Positions 1 through 6,256 of a stretch of DNA of 15,148 nt are shown here, piece after piece. Each line of letters opens with the position of its first letter. Within the stretch, counting starts at the first letter, position 1. Source of the stretch: CAZVEV01 sp964625865 (GTDB taxonomy: Bacteria; Planctomycetota; Phycisphaerae; SM23-33); assembly GCA_964625865.1 (NCBI GenBank), contig CAZVEV010000131.1, positions 1-15,148 on the forward strand. The letters are read 5' to 3'. The notes beneath the pieces are model-generated. The model had not been told where the DNA came from. It made no database searches and worked only from the letters and a program-made list of their open reading frames with translations. A program made the translations under genes and the position numbers.

Positions 1-233
1 ATAGGGCCCCTGAGATTGACGGCCGTGGCGAGGGGGGTATGAGACCCTCGGTCTGACTGATAGCCCCGTAAACGGGGCTGCCGACACAGTAGGCCGATCT
101 ACATAGACGGGACTCCTCGCCGAGCACGCGATTCCGCGCAGACGAAATCGTTCGCCTCAGAGCGGGTTCCGGGTGTGACGTGAGGCTGAATACGTACCGA
201 CACGCCGACAGCGGGTGTTGCTGTGCGTAGGGA
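1..233. other. Intergenic start of window, no gene recognised
   Basis: No convincing reading frame, tRNA or known structured RNA was found here on either strand. The only clear structure is a perfect 7-bp hairpin at 62-79. The stretch lies downstream of the minus-strand HhH-GPD-like gene that stops at 234, so it would hold that gene's 3' untranslated region. A gene continuing from outside the window cannot be excluded. Confidence 0.5.
62..79 (-). terminator. Small hairpin downstream of the HhH-GPD-like gene (possible terminator)
   Basis: AGCCCCG at 62-68 pairs perfectly with CGGGGCT at 73-79 around a 4-base loop. It lies about 155 bp past the stop of the minus-strand gene ending at 234. There is no U tract on either strand, so intrinsic termination is doubtful; it could equally be a processing or stability hairpin. 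Confidence 0.25.
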
Positions 234-1073
234 TCATAGACTGGCGGTGGGCCGACGACAGGAGGAACGATCAGTCCGGCGCTCATAGAATGCGATGAAG
301 TCCTCGCTACGTCTTCCGGTCTTGATGCCATCGTGGTAGAAGTTCCCACTCCCAATGAGCCAGAAGGTCTTGTCAACGGCATAGGGTGTTGTGTTGTTGC
401 TTCTCGCGATGCGAACAATCGCCTTGAAGACCACGTAGTCGTTATCTGATTCGCTCAGGTGAAGTGCCTCGAGGATCTTCTTCAAGTGAACATCCGGCTT
501 GCAGAAGTCCTGATACCCCAGTTCTTTCAGGAAGTCACATGCCAGAGGGAACCCGATGCCATAGACTTCGCTCGCTAGGAGCATAGGCAAAGCGGGACGT
601 GCACGGTCGTCTTTGTCGAAGAAGCCTACCCACGCCACAAAATCAGCGACGGAATCGAACTGCGAGATGAAGGCGGCGGCTGACAGAACAGACTGGCAGA
701 ACTTCGGCCAGATACACTTGGCACCTCGGCGGACTTGGCCACGGGGCTTCAGCTTGGCGACGATATCGCTCAGTAGTCGTTCCGAGTCGGTGCCGTACTT
801 CGCCTTGACCCCCGCGGGATCGAACCGGCAGAGAACTCGGCCGAGCCTTTCTATTCCGTCGATCGCTCCGCCAACAACCCTGGCCTTCATGTTGGCATTC
901 TGGGCAGACTGGACGAGTTGCCTATACACCCCTGCTATGCTGTCAACACCCCGCGGGTTGTCAGCGGACGCAACATGCCGTTCGAGCATCTCTTCGGTGA
1001 CTGGATCGAGACTCAGCAGGTACTCCCTGGCCAAGGCATAGGCAATGGTGTCTCTCTCTTGCTGTTGTCTCAT
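234..1073 (-). CDS. HhH-GPD-fold (DNA glycosylase-like) protein, 279 aa
   Basis: A helix-hairpin-helix signature lies at about residues 161-190: YGIG is followed by a helix, then KPDVHLKKI, which parallels the G-[VI]-G ... VDTHV element of endonuclease III/MutY-type glycosylases. Asp184 falls at the place of the HhH-GPD catalytic aspartate. No four-cysteine Fe-S cluster motif is visible. There is no signal peptide, so it should be cytoplasmic. The substrate is unknown; a base-excision or nucleic-acid-binding role is inferred from the fold only. The ATG at 1073 begins MRQQQERDTI; no good Shine-Dalgarno precedes it. The frame stays open far upstream, but there it is antisense-frame shadow of thiE. 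The gene starts 38 bp after the thiE stop on the same strand, so it may be read from the thiE transcript. Its base and codon use is visibly less GC-rich than its neighbours, which suggests horizontal acquisition. Confidence 0.72.
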   Translation of the reverse strand: MRQQQERDTIAYALAREYLLSLDPVTEEMLERHVASADNPRGVDSIAGVYRQLVQSAQNANMKARVVGGAIDGIERLGRVLCRFDPAGVKAKYGTDSERLLSDIVAKLKPRGQVRRGAKCIWPKFCQSVLSAAAFISQFDSVADFVAWVGFFDKDDRARPALPMLLASEVYGIGFPLACDFLKELGYQDFCKPDVHLKKILEALHLSESDNDYVVFKAIVRIARSNNTTPYAVDKTFWLIGSGNFYHDGIKTGRRSEDFIAFYERRTDRSSCRRPTASL

Positions 1074-1111
1074 GATCGCTGTCGTTTGTTGCTGGCTTCT
1101 CCCCCAAGGGG

Positions 1112-2140
1112 CTACGGAATCAGGCGCTTGAGTTCGCCGGCGGCGGCGCGGGGGTTGTCGGCGCCGAAGACGGCGGAGCAGACGGCGATGCGCTGGGCGC
1201 CGACGTCGAGGACCTCGGGGACGTTGGCGGGCGTGATGCCGCCGATGGGGACGACCGGGACGGTGATCTCCGCGGTGACCTGTCGGAGCACGTCCGTGCC
1301 GACGGGCGGGCCGGCGTCCTTCGTGTCGGTGGCGAAGACCGGGCCGATGGAGACGTAGTCGGCGCCTTCGTTGACTGCGGCGCGGGCCTGGGCGAGCGAG
1401 TGGCAGGACCGCCCGACGATGGCGCCGGGGCGCAGCAGGCGGCGGGCCTCGCCGATCGGCAGGTCGTTCTGGCCCAGGTGGACCCCGTCGGCGCCGACGA
1501 TCGCCGCAATGTCCGGCCGGTCGTTGACGATGAACAGTTTGCCCATCTCGTCGGTCAACTCGCGCAGCTCGGCGGCGAAGGCCAGCAGCATGTCGTCGCG
1601 GACGGCCTTCTCGCGCAGTTGGATCGCATCGGCCCCGCCGGCCAGCGCCGCCCGCGCGCCGTCCTGCAGGCTCCCGTCGACCATGTGCGAGCCGAGGAGC
1701 ACGTAGAGCTTCACGTCCGCAATCCGCGTCGAGACGTCCATCCGCCAGGCCAGCCGCTGTTCCAGCGTGTAGGCGTTGTACCGCATCCGCTCGACCTGCA
1801 GCGTCTGGTCCGGCGCGATGACCTTGCTGTACTCCTCGATCGTCCGCAGCGCCTCGCTGAGACGCTTGCACGCCGCGGTCGCTACGTCCGCGATGTCCGC
1901 TCGCTTCCGCTCGCCGGGGCTGGTGATCTCCGTGCCGATGTCGCCCGCCACGTCGCGCCCGAAGACCATCTCCTTGACGGGCATGGCCGTCAGGACCTCG
2001 CGGAGGTCGTGGCGGAGGTTCTTGGCCATCGCGGTGATCGCCGGATCGTTCAGGGCATATCGGCCGCAATCTTCCGCCACGCGAACCGCCTCGCGCGCAC
2101 GATTGAAGTTCGCATCGAGTATTCGATGAATCTCACGCAT
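1112..2140 (-). CDS. thiE: Thiamine-phosphate synthase with N-terminal ThiD2 domain, 342 aa
   Basis: The C-terminal half (about 144-342) is a ThiE TIM barrel, which joins HMP-pyrophosphate and thiazole phosphate to give thiamine phosphate in the cytoplasm. Visible ThiE motifs are QLREK (174-178), NDRPD (206-210), HLGQ (221-224), SIGPVFATDTK (264-274) and GGIT (300-303). The N-terminal part (about 1-125), with RILDANFNRAREAVRVAED and NLRHDLREV, matches the ThiD2 domain, an alternative HMP-phosphate kinase unrelated to classical ThiD and often fused to ThiE. The protein may therefore perform two consecutive steps. The ATG at 2140 follows AAAGGGCGAG, a modest ribosome site. No TPP riboswitch could be recognised in the 213 bp upstream. 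The HhH-GPD-like gene follows after 38 bp. The assignment of ThiE is firm; ThiD2 is recognised from memory of the family. Confidence 0.93.
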   Translation of the reverse strand: MREIHRILDANFNRAREAVRVAEDCGRYALNDPAITAMAKNLRHDLREVLTAMPVKEMVFGRDVAGDIGTEITSPGERKRADIADVATAACKRLSEALRTIEEYSKVIAPDQTLQVERMRYNAYTLEQRLAWRMDVSTRIADVKLYVLLGSHMVDGSLQDGARAALAGGADAIQLREKAVRDDMLLAFAAELRELTDEMGKLFIVNDRPDIAAIVGADGVHLGQNDLPIGEARRLLRPGAIVGRSCHSLAQARAAVNEGADYVSIGPVFATDTKDAGPPVGTDVLRQVTAEITVPVVPIGGITPANVPEVLDVGAQRIAVCSAVFGADNPRAAAGELKRLIP

Positions 2141-2353
2141 GGTCTCGCCCTTTGCCCGGTGGGCTGCTGAAGTCTTGTCCGGTGTGCATTGTCACGTGCT
2201 CACGATGAAGAGAGGAGAACGTAGAGAGTAGACCGCAGGAGACGCCTCCGTCCTCAACACCATCTCACGGCATTCCGGCGTTCCTGTTGTTTGCTCTTCT
2301 CTCACCACTGCCCTCTCTCCTGCTCTGTCGTCTGAGCCGATCGGGTCAGGCGA

Positions 2354-3607
2354 CTAGAACCTGTTGTACTTCGGAATCGGGAAGCGGTAGCACAGTTCGC
2401 GCACGCCTTCGCGTATTCTCATTATAACCGTCTTGTTGCCCTGACAGGTCAGGACCTCGTCAATCCACCCGGCGATGAGTTTCATTTCCTCGGGGTCCAT
2501 GCAGCGGGTCGTCAGGGCCGGCGTGCCCAGGCGGATGCCCGACGTGGTCGCCGGCGGGCGCGGATCGAAGGGGATGGCGTTCTTGTTGGCGACGAGGCCG
2601 GCTTCGGCAAGCCACTGTGCCGCGACATGCCCGGTCAGGTCTTCGTACCTGCTTCGCAGGTCCATCAGCATCAGGTGGTTGTCCGTTCCGCCCGAGACCA
2701 GACGCCACCCCTTCTCGCTCAACGCCTCGGCCAGCGCCTGGGCGTTGGTGATGATCTTCGCGGCATATTCCTTGAACCGCGGCTTGGTTGCCTCGTGGAA
2801 CGCGACGGCCTTGGCGGCGATCACGTGTTCCATCGGCCCGCCCTGGATGCCCGGGAAGACCGCCAGGTCGACCTTCTTGGCCCATTCCTTGCGGCAGAGG
2901 ATGATCCCCCCGCGCGGGCCTCGAAGCGTCTTGTGGTTCGTCGTGGTCACGAAGTCGCTGTGGGGCACGGGGTCCGGGTGGACCTTGGCCACCACCAGCC
3001 CGGCGATGTGGGCGATGTCCGACAGGAGGGGACAGCCCGCCTCCCGGGCGATCCGGCCGAACGCCTCGAAGTCGACTACGCGCGGATAGGCCGACGCCCC
3101 GCAGACCAGCATGTCGGGCTTCTCGGCCAGGACAGCCTCGCGGACCTGGTCCATGTCCAGACGCTCGGTCGTCTCGTCCACGCCATAGCTGGCGGCCTTG
3201 AACACGATGCCCGAGATGTTGATCTTCATGCCGTGCGACAGGTGCCCCCCGTGGGCCAGGTCCATCCCCATGATGGTTGCCCCGGGCTTCAGCGCCGCCA
3301 GGTACACCGCCAGGTTCGCGCTCGTGCCGCAGTGCGGCTGAACGTTGGCGTGCTCGGCGCGGAACAGGTCCTTGGCGCGGTCGATGGCCAACTGCTCGAC
3401 CGAGTCGATGTACTCGTTGCCGCAGTAGTATCGCTTGCGGGGGTAGCCCTCGGCGTACTTGTCGGTCAGCACGGACCCGAGCGCTTCGAGCACGGGCGCC
3501 GAGACGTGGTTCTCGGATGCGATGAGTTCCAGCGTCTCGGCCTGGCGCCGGTGTTCAGCCTGGATGATTGCGGCGACCTGCGGGTCGACCTCTTCCAAAA
3601 CGCCCAT
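2354..3607 (-). CDS. glyA: Serine hydroxymethyltransferase, 417 aa
   Basis: A PLP enzyme that interconverts serine plus tetrahydrofolate with glycine plus 5,10-methylene-tetrahydrofolate, the main source of one-carbon units. The family signatures are plain: LELIASENHVS near residues 27-36, the YPRKRYYCGNEY element, HCGTSANLAV, SDIAHIAGL (Asp and His that contact PLP) and TTNHKTLRGPRGG, where Lys226 is the expected Schiff-base lysine. The length fits the family (about 415-420). The ATG at 3607 follows an AGGAG site at good spacing; the reading frame continues 54 codons further up, but that part runs through a palindromic repeat and lacks homology. It sits alone on the minus strand with a candidate promoter at 3649-3677. 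No glycine riboswitch is apparent. Confidence 0.97.
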   Translation of the reverse strand: MGVLEEVDPQVAAIIQAEHRRQAETLELIASENHVSAPVLEALGSVLTDKYAEGYPRKRYYCGNEYIDSVEQLAIDRAKDLFRAEHANVQPHCGTSANLAVYLAALKPGATIMGMDLAHGGHLSHGMKINISGIVFKAASYGVDETTERLDMDQVREAVLAEKPDMLVCGASAYPRVVDFEAFGRIAREAGCPLLSDIAHIAGLVVAKVHPDPVPHSDFVTTTNHKTLRGPRGGIILCRKEWAKKVDLAVFPGIQGGPMEHVIAAKAVAFHEATKPRFKEYAAKIITNAQALAEALSEKGWRLVSGGTDNHLMLMDLRSRYEDLTGHVAAQWLAEAGLVANKNAIPFDPRPPATTSGIRLGTPALTTRCMDPEEMKLIAGWIDEVLTCQGNKTVIMRIREGVRELCYRFPIPKYNRF

Positions 3608-3648
3608 GATCGTCTCCTGTCTGTCGGTCAGTCGTGGAACGAGGGGGC

Positions 3649-3677
3649 AGTCTAGCGGCTTGGGGGGGGCAAGGCAA
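3649..3677 (-). promoter_or_regulatory. Candidate sigma70 promoter of glyA
   Basis: Read on the minus strand, TTGCCT (3677-3672) and TAGACT (3654-3649) are separated by exactly 17 bases; each matches the sigma70 consensus at four of six positions. The start of transcription would fall near 3642, giving an untranslated leader of about 35 nt before the ATG at 3607. Spacing and location support it; box strength is moderate. Confidence 0.45.
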
Positions 3678-3686
3678 GCGTGCGAC

Positions 3687-3790
3687 TGCTGGATCGCTGA
3701 TGGGTAGGGCGTGCAACTTGTCGCACGCGGAAAGGACTGGTCAGGCGTTCCGCGTGCGACGAGTTGCACGCCCTACTGCTGGATCGCTGA
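3687..3790. repeat. 14-bp direct repeats flanking family A copy 1
   Basis: TGCTGGATCGCTGA occurs at 3687-3700 and again at 3777-3790, immediately right of the palindrome and three bases to its left. The two preceding bases (AC) also match, making 16 identical bases. This could be a target-site duplication left by insertion, or a relic of tandem duplication of the element. Confidence 0.6.
3704..3776. repeat. Family A palindrome, copy 1 (REP/BIME-like, 73 bp)
   Basis: Two 29-base arms, 3704-3732 and 3748-3776, are inverted copies of each other with one mismatch, around a 15-base centre. Each arm, read inward, begins GTAGG and then forms its own small hairpin GCGTGC-(8 nt)-GCACGC. A GTAG tetranucleotide followed by a short hairpin is the layout of bacterial REP units, and two in opposite orientation form a BIME. 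A second copy lies at 6163-6237. Such elements are moved in trans by RAYT (TnpA-REP) proteins; none is in this window. Flanks 3687-3700 and 3777-3790 are identical 14-mers. Confidence 0.8.
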
Positions 3791-3898
3791 AGCGACCAGC
3801 CCGATGGAGGGGCGACAAGCGCGACAGGTCGTTGGCGTGTGAGGCGTCATACTTGTGTCTCCCGGCAAGACCGGGCTGATTGGCGGGAGGGTTTTGTA

Positions 3899-3904
3899 TA
3901 TAAT
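3899..3904 (+). promoter_or_regulatory. Candidate -10 box of the protease operon
   Basis: A perfect TATAAT lies in an AT-rich patch (TTTTGTATATAAT) of otherwise GC-rich DNA, 43 bp before the chosen ATG at 3948. A TG two bases upstream of the hexamer resembles, but is not exactly, an extended -10. The -35 at 17-bp spacing (CTGATT, 3876-3881) matches poorly. The 5-bp hairpin 3861-3875 lies just upstream. Confidence 0.45.
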
Positions 3905-3947
3905 GGGTGCGCCGGCAGGCGAAGAGCGTCCTGGATGGAGAATGACC

Positions 3948-4982
3948 ATGCGCAGCGGTTACAGGTGGTTTGGCGTAGTGCTGGGGGTGTTGGCGGTGAC
4001 GGCGGTGACGGTCGTCGCGGCCCCGAAAGCGGCCCCGGGGCGGGCGCCCGTGCCCAAACCGTCGGCTGACCTGCAGAAGGTCCTCGACGGACGCGTGCCG
4101 GTCGGCATTGCGCAGATCAAGGCCATGCAGGACCATGTCCGGAAGGTGGCCGCCTACGTCACGCCCGCAACGGTCGGCGTGCGGGTCGGCGGGGCCAGCG
4201 GCAGCGGCGTGATCATCTCTGCCGACGGCTACGTGCTGACCTGTGCCCACGTCACACGACAGGCCAACGTCGCGGTCACCGTCATGCTGCCCGACGGGCG
4301 ACGGGCCAAGGGCAAGACGCTCGGGGCGTACTTCGGTGTCGACGCCGGGCTGATCAAGATCACAGACAAGCCGAAGGACAAGACGGGCTGGCCGTTCTGT
4401 CCGAAGGGCAAGTCGGCGACGTTGAAGCAGGGCCAGTGGTGCATCGCCGCGGGCCATCCGGGCGGCTTCCGCTCGGAGCGGACCCCGCCGGTGCGCCTGG
4501 GGCGCATCCTGCGGAACACCTCCGGCGCGATCGTGACTGACTGCACGATCGTCAGCGGCGATTCGGGCGGGCCGCTGTTTGACACCTCCGGTCGCGTGAT
4601 CGGCATCTCCAGCCGCATCGGCGGGCCCCTCGACGCCAACGTCCACGTGCCCGTTGACGCCTACACCAAGGACTGGACGCGCCTGGTCAAAGGCGAGACC
4701 TGGGGCGGGCGGAGCTTCGGGCGCGGCGCCTTCCTGGGCGTGCGGGGCGAGGGCAACGGGCGCGACGCGACGATCGGCTTTGTCCAGCCCGGCTCGGCGG
4801 CCGCAAAGGCGGGGCTCAAGCCCGGAGACGTGGTCAAGATGTTCGACGGCAAGGCGGTGACGACGTACATGTCGCTGGTGATGCAGATCGGAAGGAAGAA
4901 GCCGGGCGACAAGGTCAAGATGGTCGTCCAGCGCGGCAAGGAAAAGTTGACTCTCGACGTGCAGTTGGGCAAGCGCGGCTGA
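3948..4982 (+). CDS. Secreted S1C/HtrA-like serine protease with one PDZ domain, 344 aa
   Basis: A trypsin-fold protease of the Deg/HtrA type, exported to the periplasm. Residues 1-25 form a signal peptide (MRSGYRWFG, then a hydrophobic stretch to VVAAP). The protease domain (about 70-255) keeps the full triad: His101 in GYVLTCAHV, Asp132 in GVDAGLIKI and Ser206 in GDSGGPLF. A PDZ domain follows (about 262-340), with FLGV and the GSAAAKAGLKPGD element typical of Deg PDZ domains. The family degrades or remodels misfolded envelope proteins; the substrate here is unknown. The ATG at 3948 is preferred over the one at 3942 because the GGAG at 3937-3940 gives 7-nt spacing to it. The next gene starts 22 bp after the stop, so the two are almost surely one operon. 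Only one PDZ is present, as in DegS, but there is a cleavable-looking signal. Confidence 0.9.
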   Translation: MRSGYRWFGVVLGVLAVTAVTVVAAPKAAPGRAPVPKPSADLQKVLDGRVPVGIAQIKAMQDHVRKVAAYVTPATVGVRVGGASGSGVIISADGYVLTCAHVTRQANVAVTVMLPDGRRAKGKTLGAYFGVDAGLIKITDKPKDKTGWPFCPKGKSATLKQGQWCIAAGHPGGFRSERTPPVRLGRILRNTSGAIVTDCTIVSGDSGGPLFDTSGRVIGISSRIGGPLDANVHVPVDAYTKDWTRLVKGETWGGRSFGRGAFLGVRGEGNGRDATIGFVQPGSAAAKAGLKPGDVVKMFDGKAVTTYMSLVMQIGRKKPGDKVKMVVQRGKEKLTLDVQLGKRG

Positions 4983-5004
4983 CATGCCCCGAAGGAATGA
5001 AACG

Positions 5005-6138
5005 ATGCAGAGCAGAATGCACCGACTGACAGGACTCCTGGGCGGAATGGTCATCGCGCTGGCGGTCGCAGCCGTAGCGGCGCCGGCGGCGCCGAAGACC
5101 GCGCCGAAGCCCCCCACGCCGGCGCCGAAGGCGACCGCACCGGCCAAGCCCGCTCCCAAGCCCCAGCCTCCGACAAGGCGGTCCCGCATCGTGCCCGGGA
5201 TCCGCCGACGCACGCGCGCCCCGCAGCCGCACTCGAAGAACCACTCCTCGGCCCGCAGCGCCTTCAAGACCGTTGCCGCCCGGGCCAACGCGAGCACCGT
5301 CGCGATTCACTGTCGGGGCAAGCAGGTGGCGTTGGGTGCGGTGGTCGATGCGGCCGGATACGTCCTGACCAAGGCCAGCGAGCTGACCTCCACCCCGCAG
5401 TGCCGCTTCCGCGACGGGCGCACACTGGCCGCCACCGTTGTCGGCAAGGACGACCGCAACGACATCGCCCTGCTGAAGATCCCGGCCAAGTCGCTCAAGC
5501 CCATCCAGTGGACCGACAACGGAACGCTGTCGGTGGGCAGTTGGATTGTCACGCCCGGCCTGGACGACGTGCCGGTGTCGATAGGCGTGGTCAGTGTCGC
5601 GGCGCGGAAGGGCCCGACGGGGCGGCGGACGAATCGCGGTTTCCTGGGCTTCAGCTTCGGCGGGACGGGCATCGAGGCCCGCGTCGGCAAGGTGATCCCC
5701 CGGACGGCGGCCCAGAAAGCGGGTCTCAAGCCCGGCGACCTGATCCTCAAGATCGACAACAAGCCCATCAAGGACCGCATGGCCCTGCTGGCCCTGCTGG
5801 GCAAGACCAAGCCCGGGCAGAAGATCACCGTGCACCTGAAGCGCGGCGAGAAGGAGATGGACCTGCCGGCGACGCTGGGAGCGTTCCCCGCCGGTGGGCG
5901 GATCAATCCGCAGCAGGTCGTCGGCGGGGCCCTCAGCGAGAGGCGCACCGGCTTCGAGAGCATCATCCAGCACGACTCGACGCTCCTGCCGAACCAGTGC
6001 GGCGGGGCGGCCCTCGACGCCGACGGCAAGGCGGTGGGGATCAACATCTCCCGCGCCGGGCGCGTCGAGAGCTACATCCTGCCGGCGGCGCTGGCCCAGA
6101 AGCTCATCGCGCGACTGATGACGGCGCAGTCGCCTTGA
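5005..6138 (+). CDS. HtrA-like pseudoprotease with PDZ domain inserted inside the protease fold, 377 aa
   Basis: The order is signal peptide (about 1-26), an Ala/Pro/Lys-rich linker (27-58), then a Deg-like protease domain cut in two by a PDZ domain. The first part (about 88-201) contains GYVLTKASEL, where the catalytic His is replaced by Ser125, and RNDIALLKI, which keeps Asp153. It runs to VSIGVVSVAAR, matching GIVSALGR of DegP. A PDZ domain (about 210-292, with AAQKAGLKPGD) comes next. The fold then resumes with FESIIQHDSTLL and NQCGGAALDADG, where the nucleophile Ser is replaced by Cys332, and ends VGINISR...YILP. Without the His it is unlikely to be a classical serine protease. It may be a scaffold or regulatory subunit for the upstream active protease, 22 bp away in the same operon. 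The ATG at 5005 follows AAGGA with 8-nt spacing and beats the in-frame ATG at 4984. Confidence 0.88.
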   Translation: MQSRMHRLTGLLGGMVIALAVAAVAAPAAPKTAPKPPTPAPKATAPAKPAPKPQPPTRRSRIVPGIRRRTRAPQPHSKNHSSARSAFKTVAARANASTVAIHCRGKQVALGAVVDAAGYVLTKASELTSTPQCRFRDGRTLAATVVGKDDRNDIALLKIPAKSLKPIQWTDNGTLSVGSWIVTPGLDDVPVSIGVVSVAARKGPTGRRTNRGFLGFSFGGTGIEARVGKVIPRTAAQKAGLKPGDLILKIDNKPIKDRMALLALLGKTKPGQKITVHLKRGEKEMDLPATLGAFPAGGRINPQQVVGGALSERRTGFESIIQHDSTLLPNQCGGAALDADGKAVGINISRAGRVESYILPAALAQKLIARLMTAQSP

Positions 6139-6162
6139 TAACGACGCGCGAAACCGCAAGCG

Positions 6163-6237
6163 GTAGGGCGTGCAACGTGCTTGCACGCGGGACGAGTACC
6201 CAGTCCATTCCGCGTGCAACAGAGTTGCACGCCCTAC
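6163..6237. repeat. Family A palindrome, copy 2 (REP/BIME-like, 75 bp)
   Basis: The ends GTAGGGCGTGCAAC (6163) and its inverse complement (ending 6237) match copy 1 at 3704-3776. The left unit forms GCGTGCAA-(5 nt)-TTGCACGC and the right unit the same stem with a different 5-nt loop, so loops vary while stems are kept. It fills most of the gap between the pseudoprotease and the LRR gene and could act as a transcript 3'-end stabiliser or terminator for the protease operon. No flanking direct repeat is seen here. Confidence 0.78.
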
Positions 6238-6256
6238 GGTCTCCCGGGAGGTCGCT

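Larger units (their letters stand above)
3608..3947. other. 340-bp divergent intergenic region between glyA and the protease operon
   Basis: It holds no gene. From left to right it contains the glyA ribosome site and candidate promoter (3649-3677, minus), a run of eight G at 3662-3669, the family A palindrome (3704-3776) with a short duplicated flank on each side, a 5-bp hairpin (3861-3875), and an AT-rich -10-like box (3899-3904) ahead of the plus-strand protease gene. Confidence 0.7.

Noticed and set aside
1..233. Part of an rRNA, tmRNA, RNase P or SRP RNA
   Set aside because: The compact hairpin suggested RNA, but none of the hallmark sequences of these RNAs was found on either strand.
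1074..2069. The open frame upstream of the HhH-GPD-like gene, which would make a 611-aa Arg/Pro-rich protein
   Set aside because: It overlaps thiE in another frame on the same strand and has the Arg/Gly/Pro-rich composition of a GC-rich shadow frame; homology begins only at the ATG at 1073.
2141..2353. TPP riboswitch ahead of thiE
   Set aside because: The conserved CUGAGA and the second-helix motif of the TPP aptamer were looked for on the minus strand and not found.
3608..3769. A 54-codon N-terminal extension of glyA
   Set aside because: It runs through the family A palindrome and the promoter; the ATG at 3607 has a good AGGAG site and the normal SHMT N-terminus.
3687..3790. Remnant of a classical insertion sequence
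   Set aside because: The element is 73 bp with no transposase coding; a REP/MITE-like unit fits better.
3704..6237. CRISPR array
   Set aside because: The repeats are palindromic, only two in number, and far apart with genes between; there is no regular spacing.
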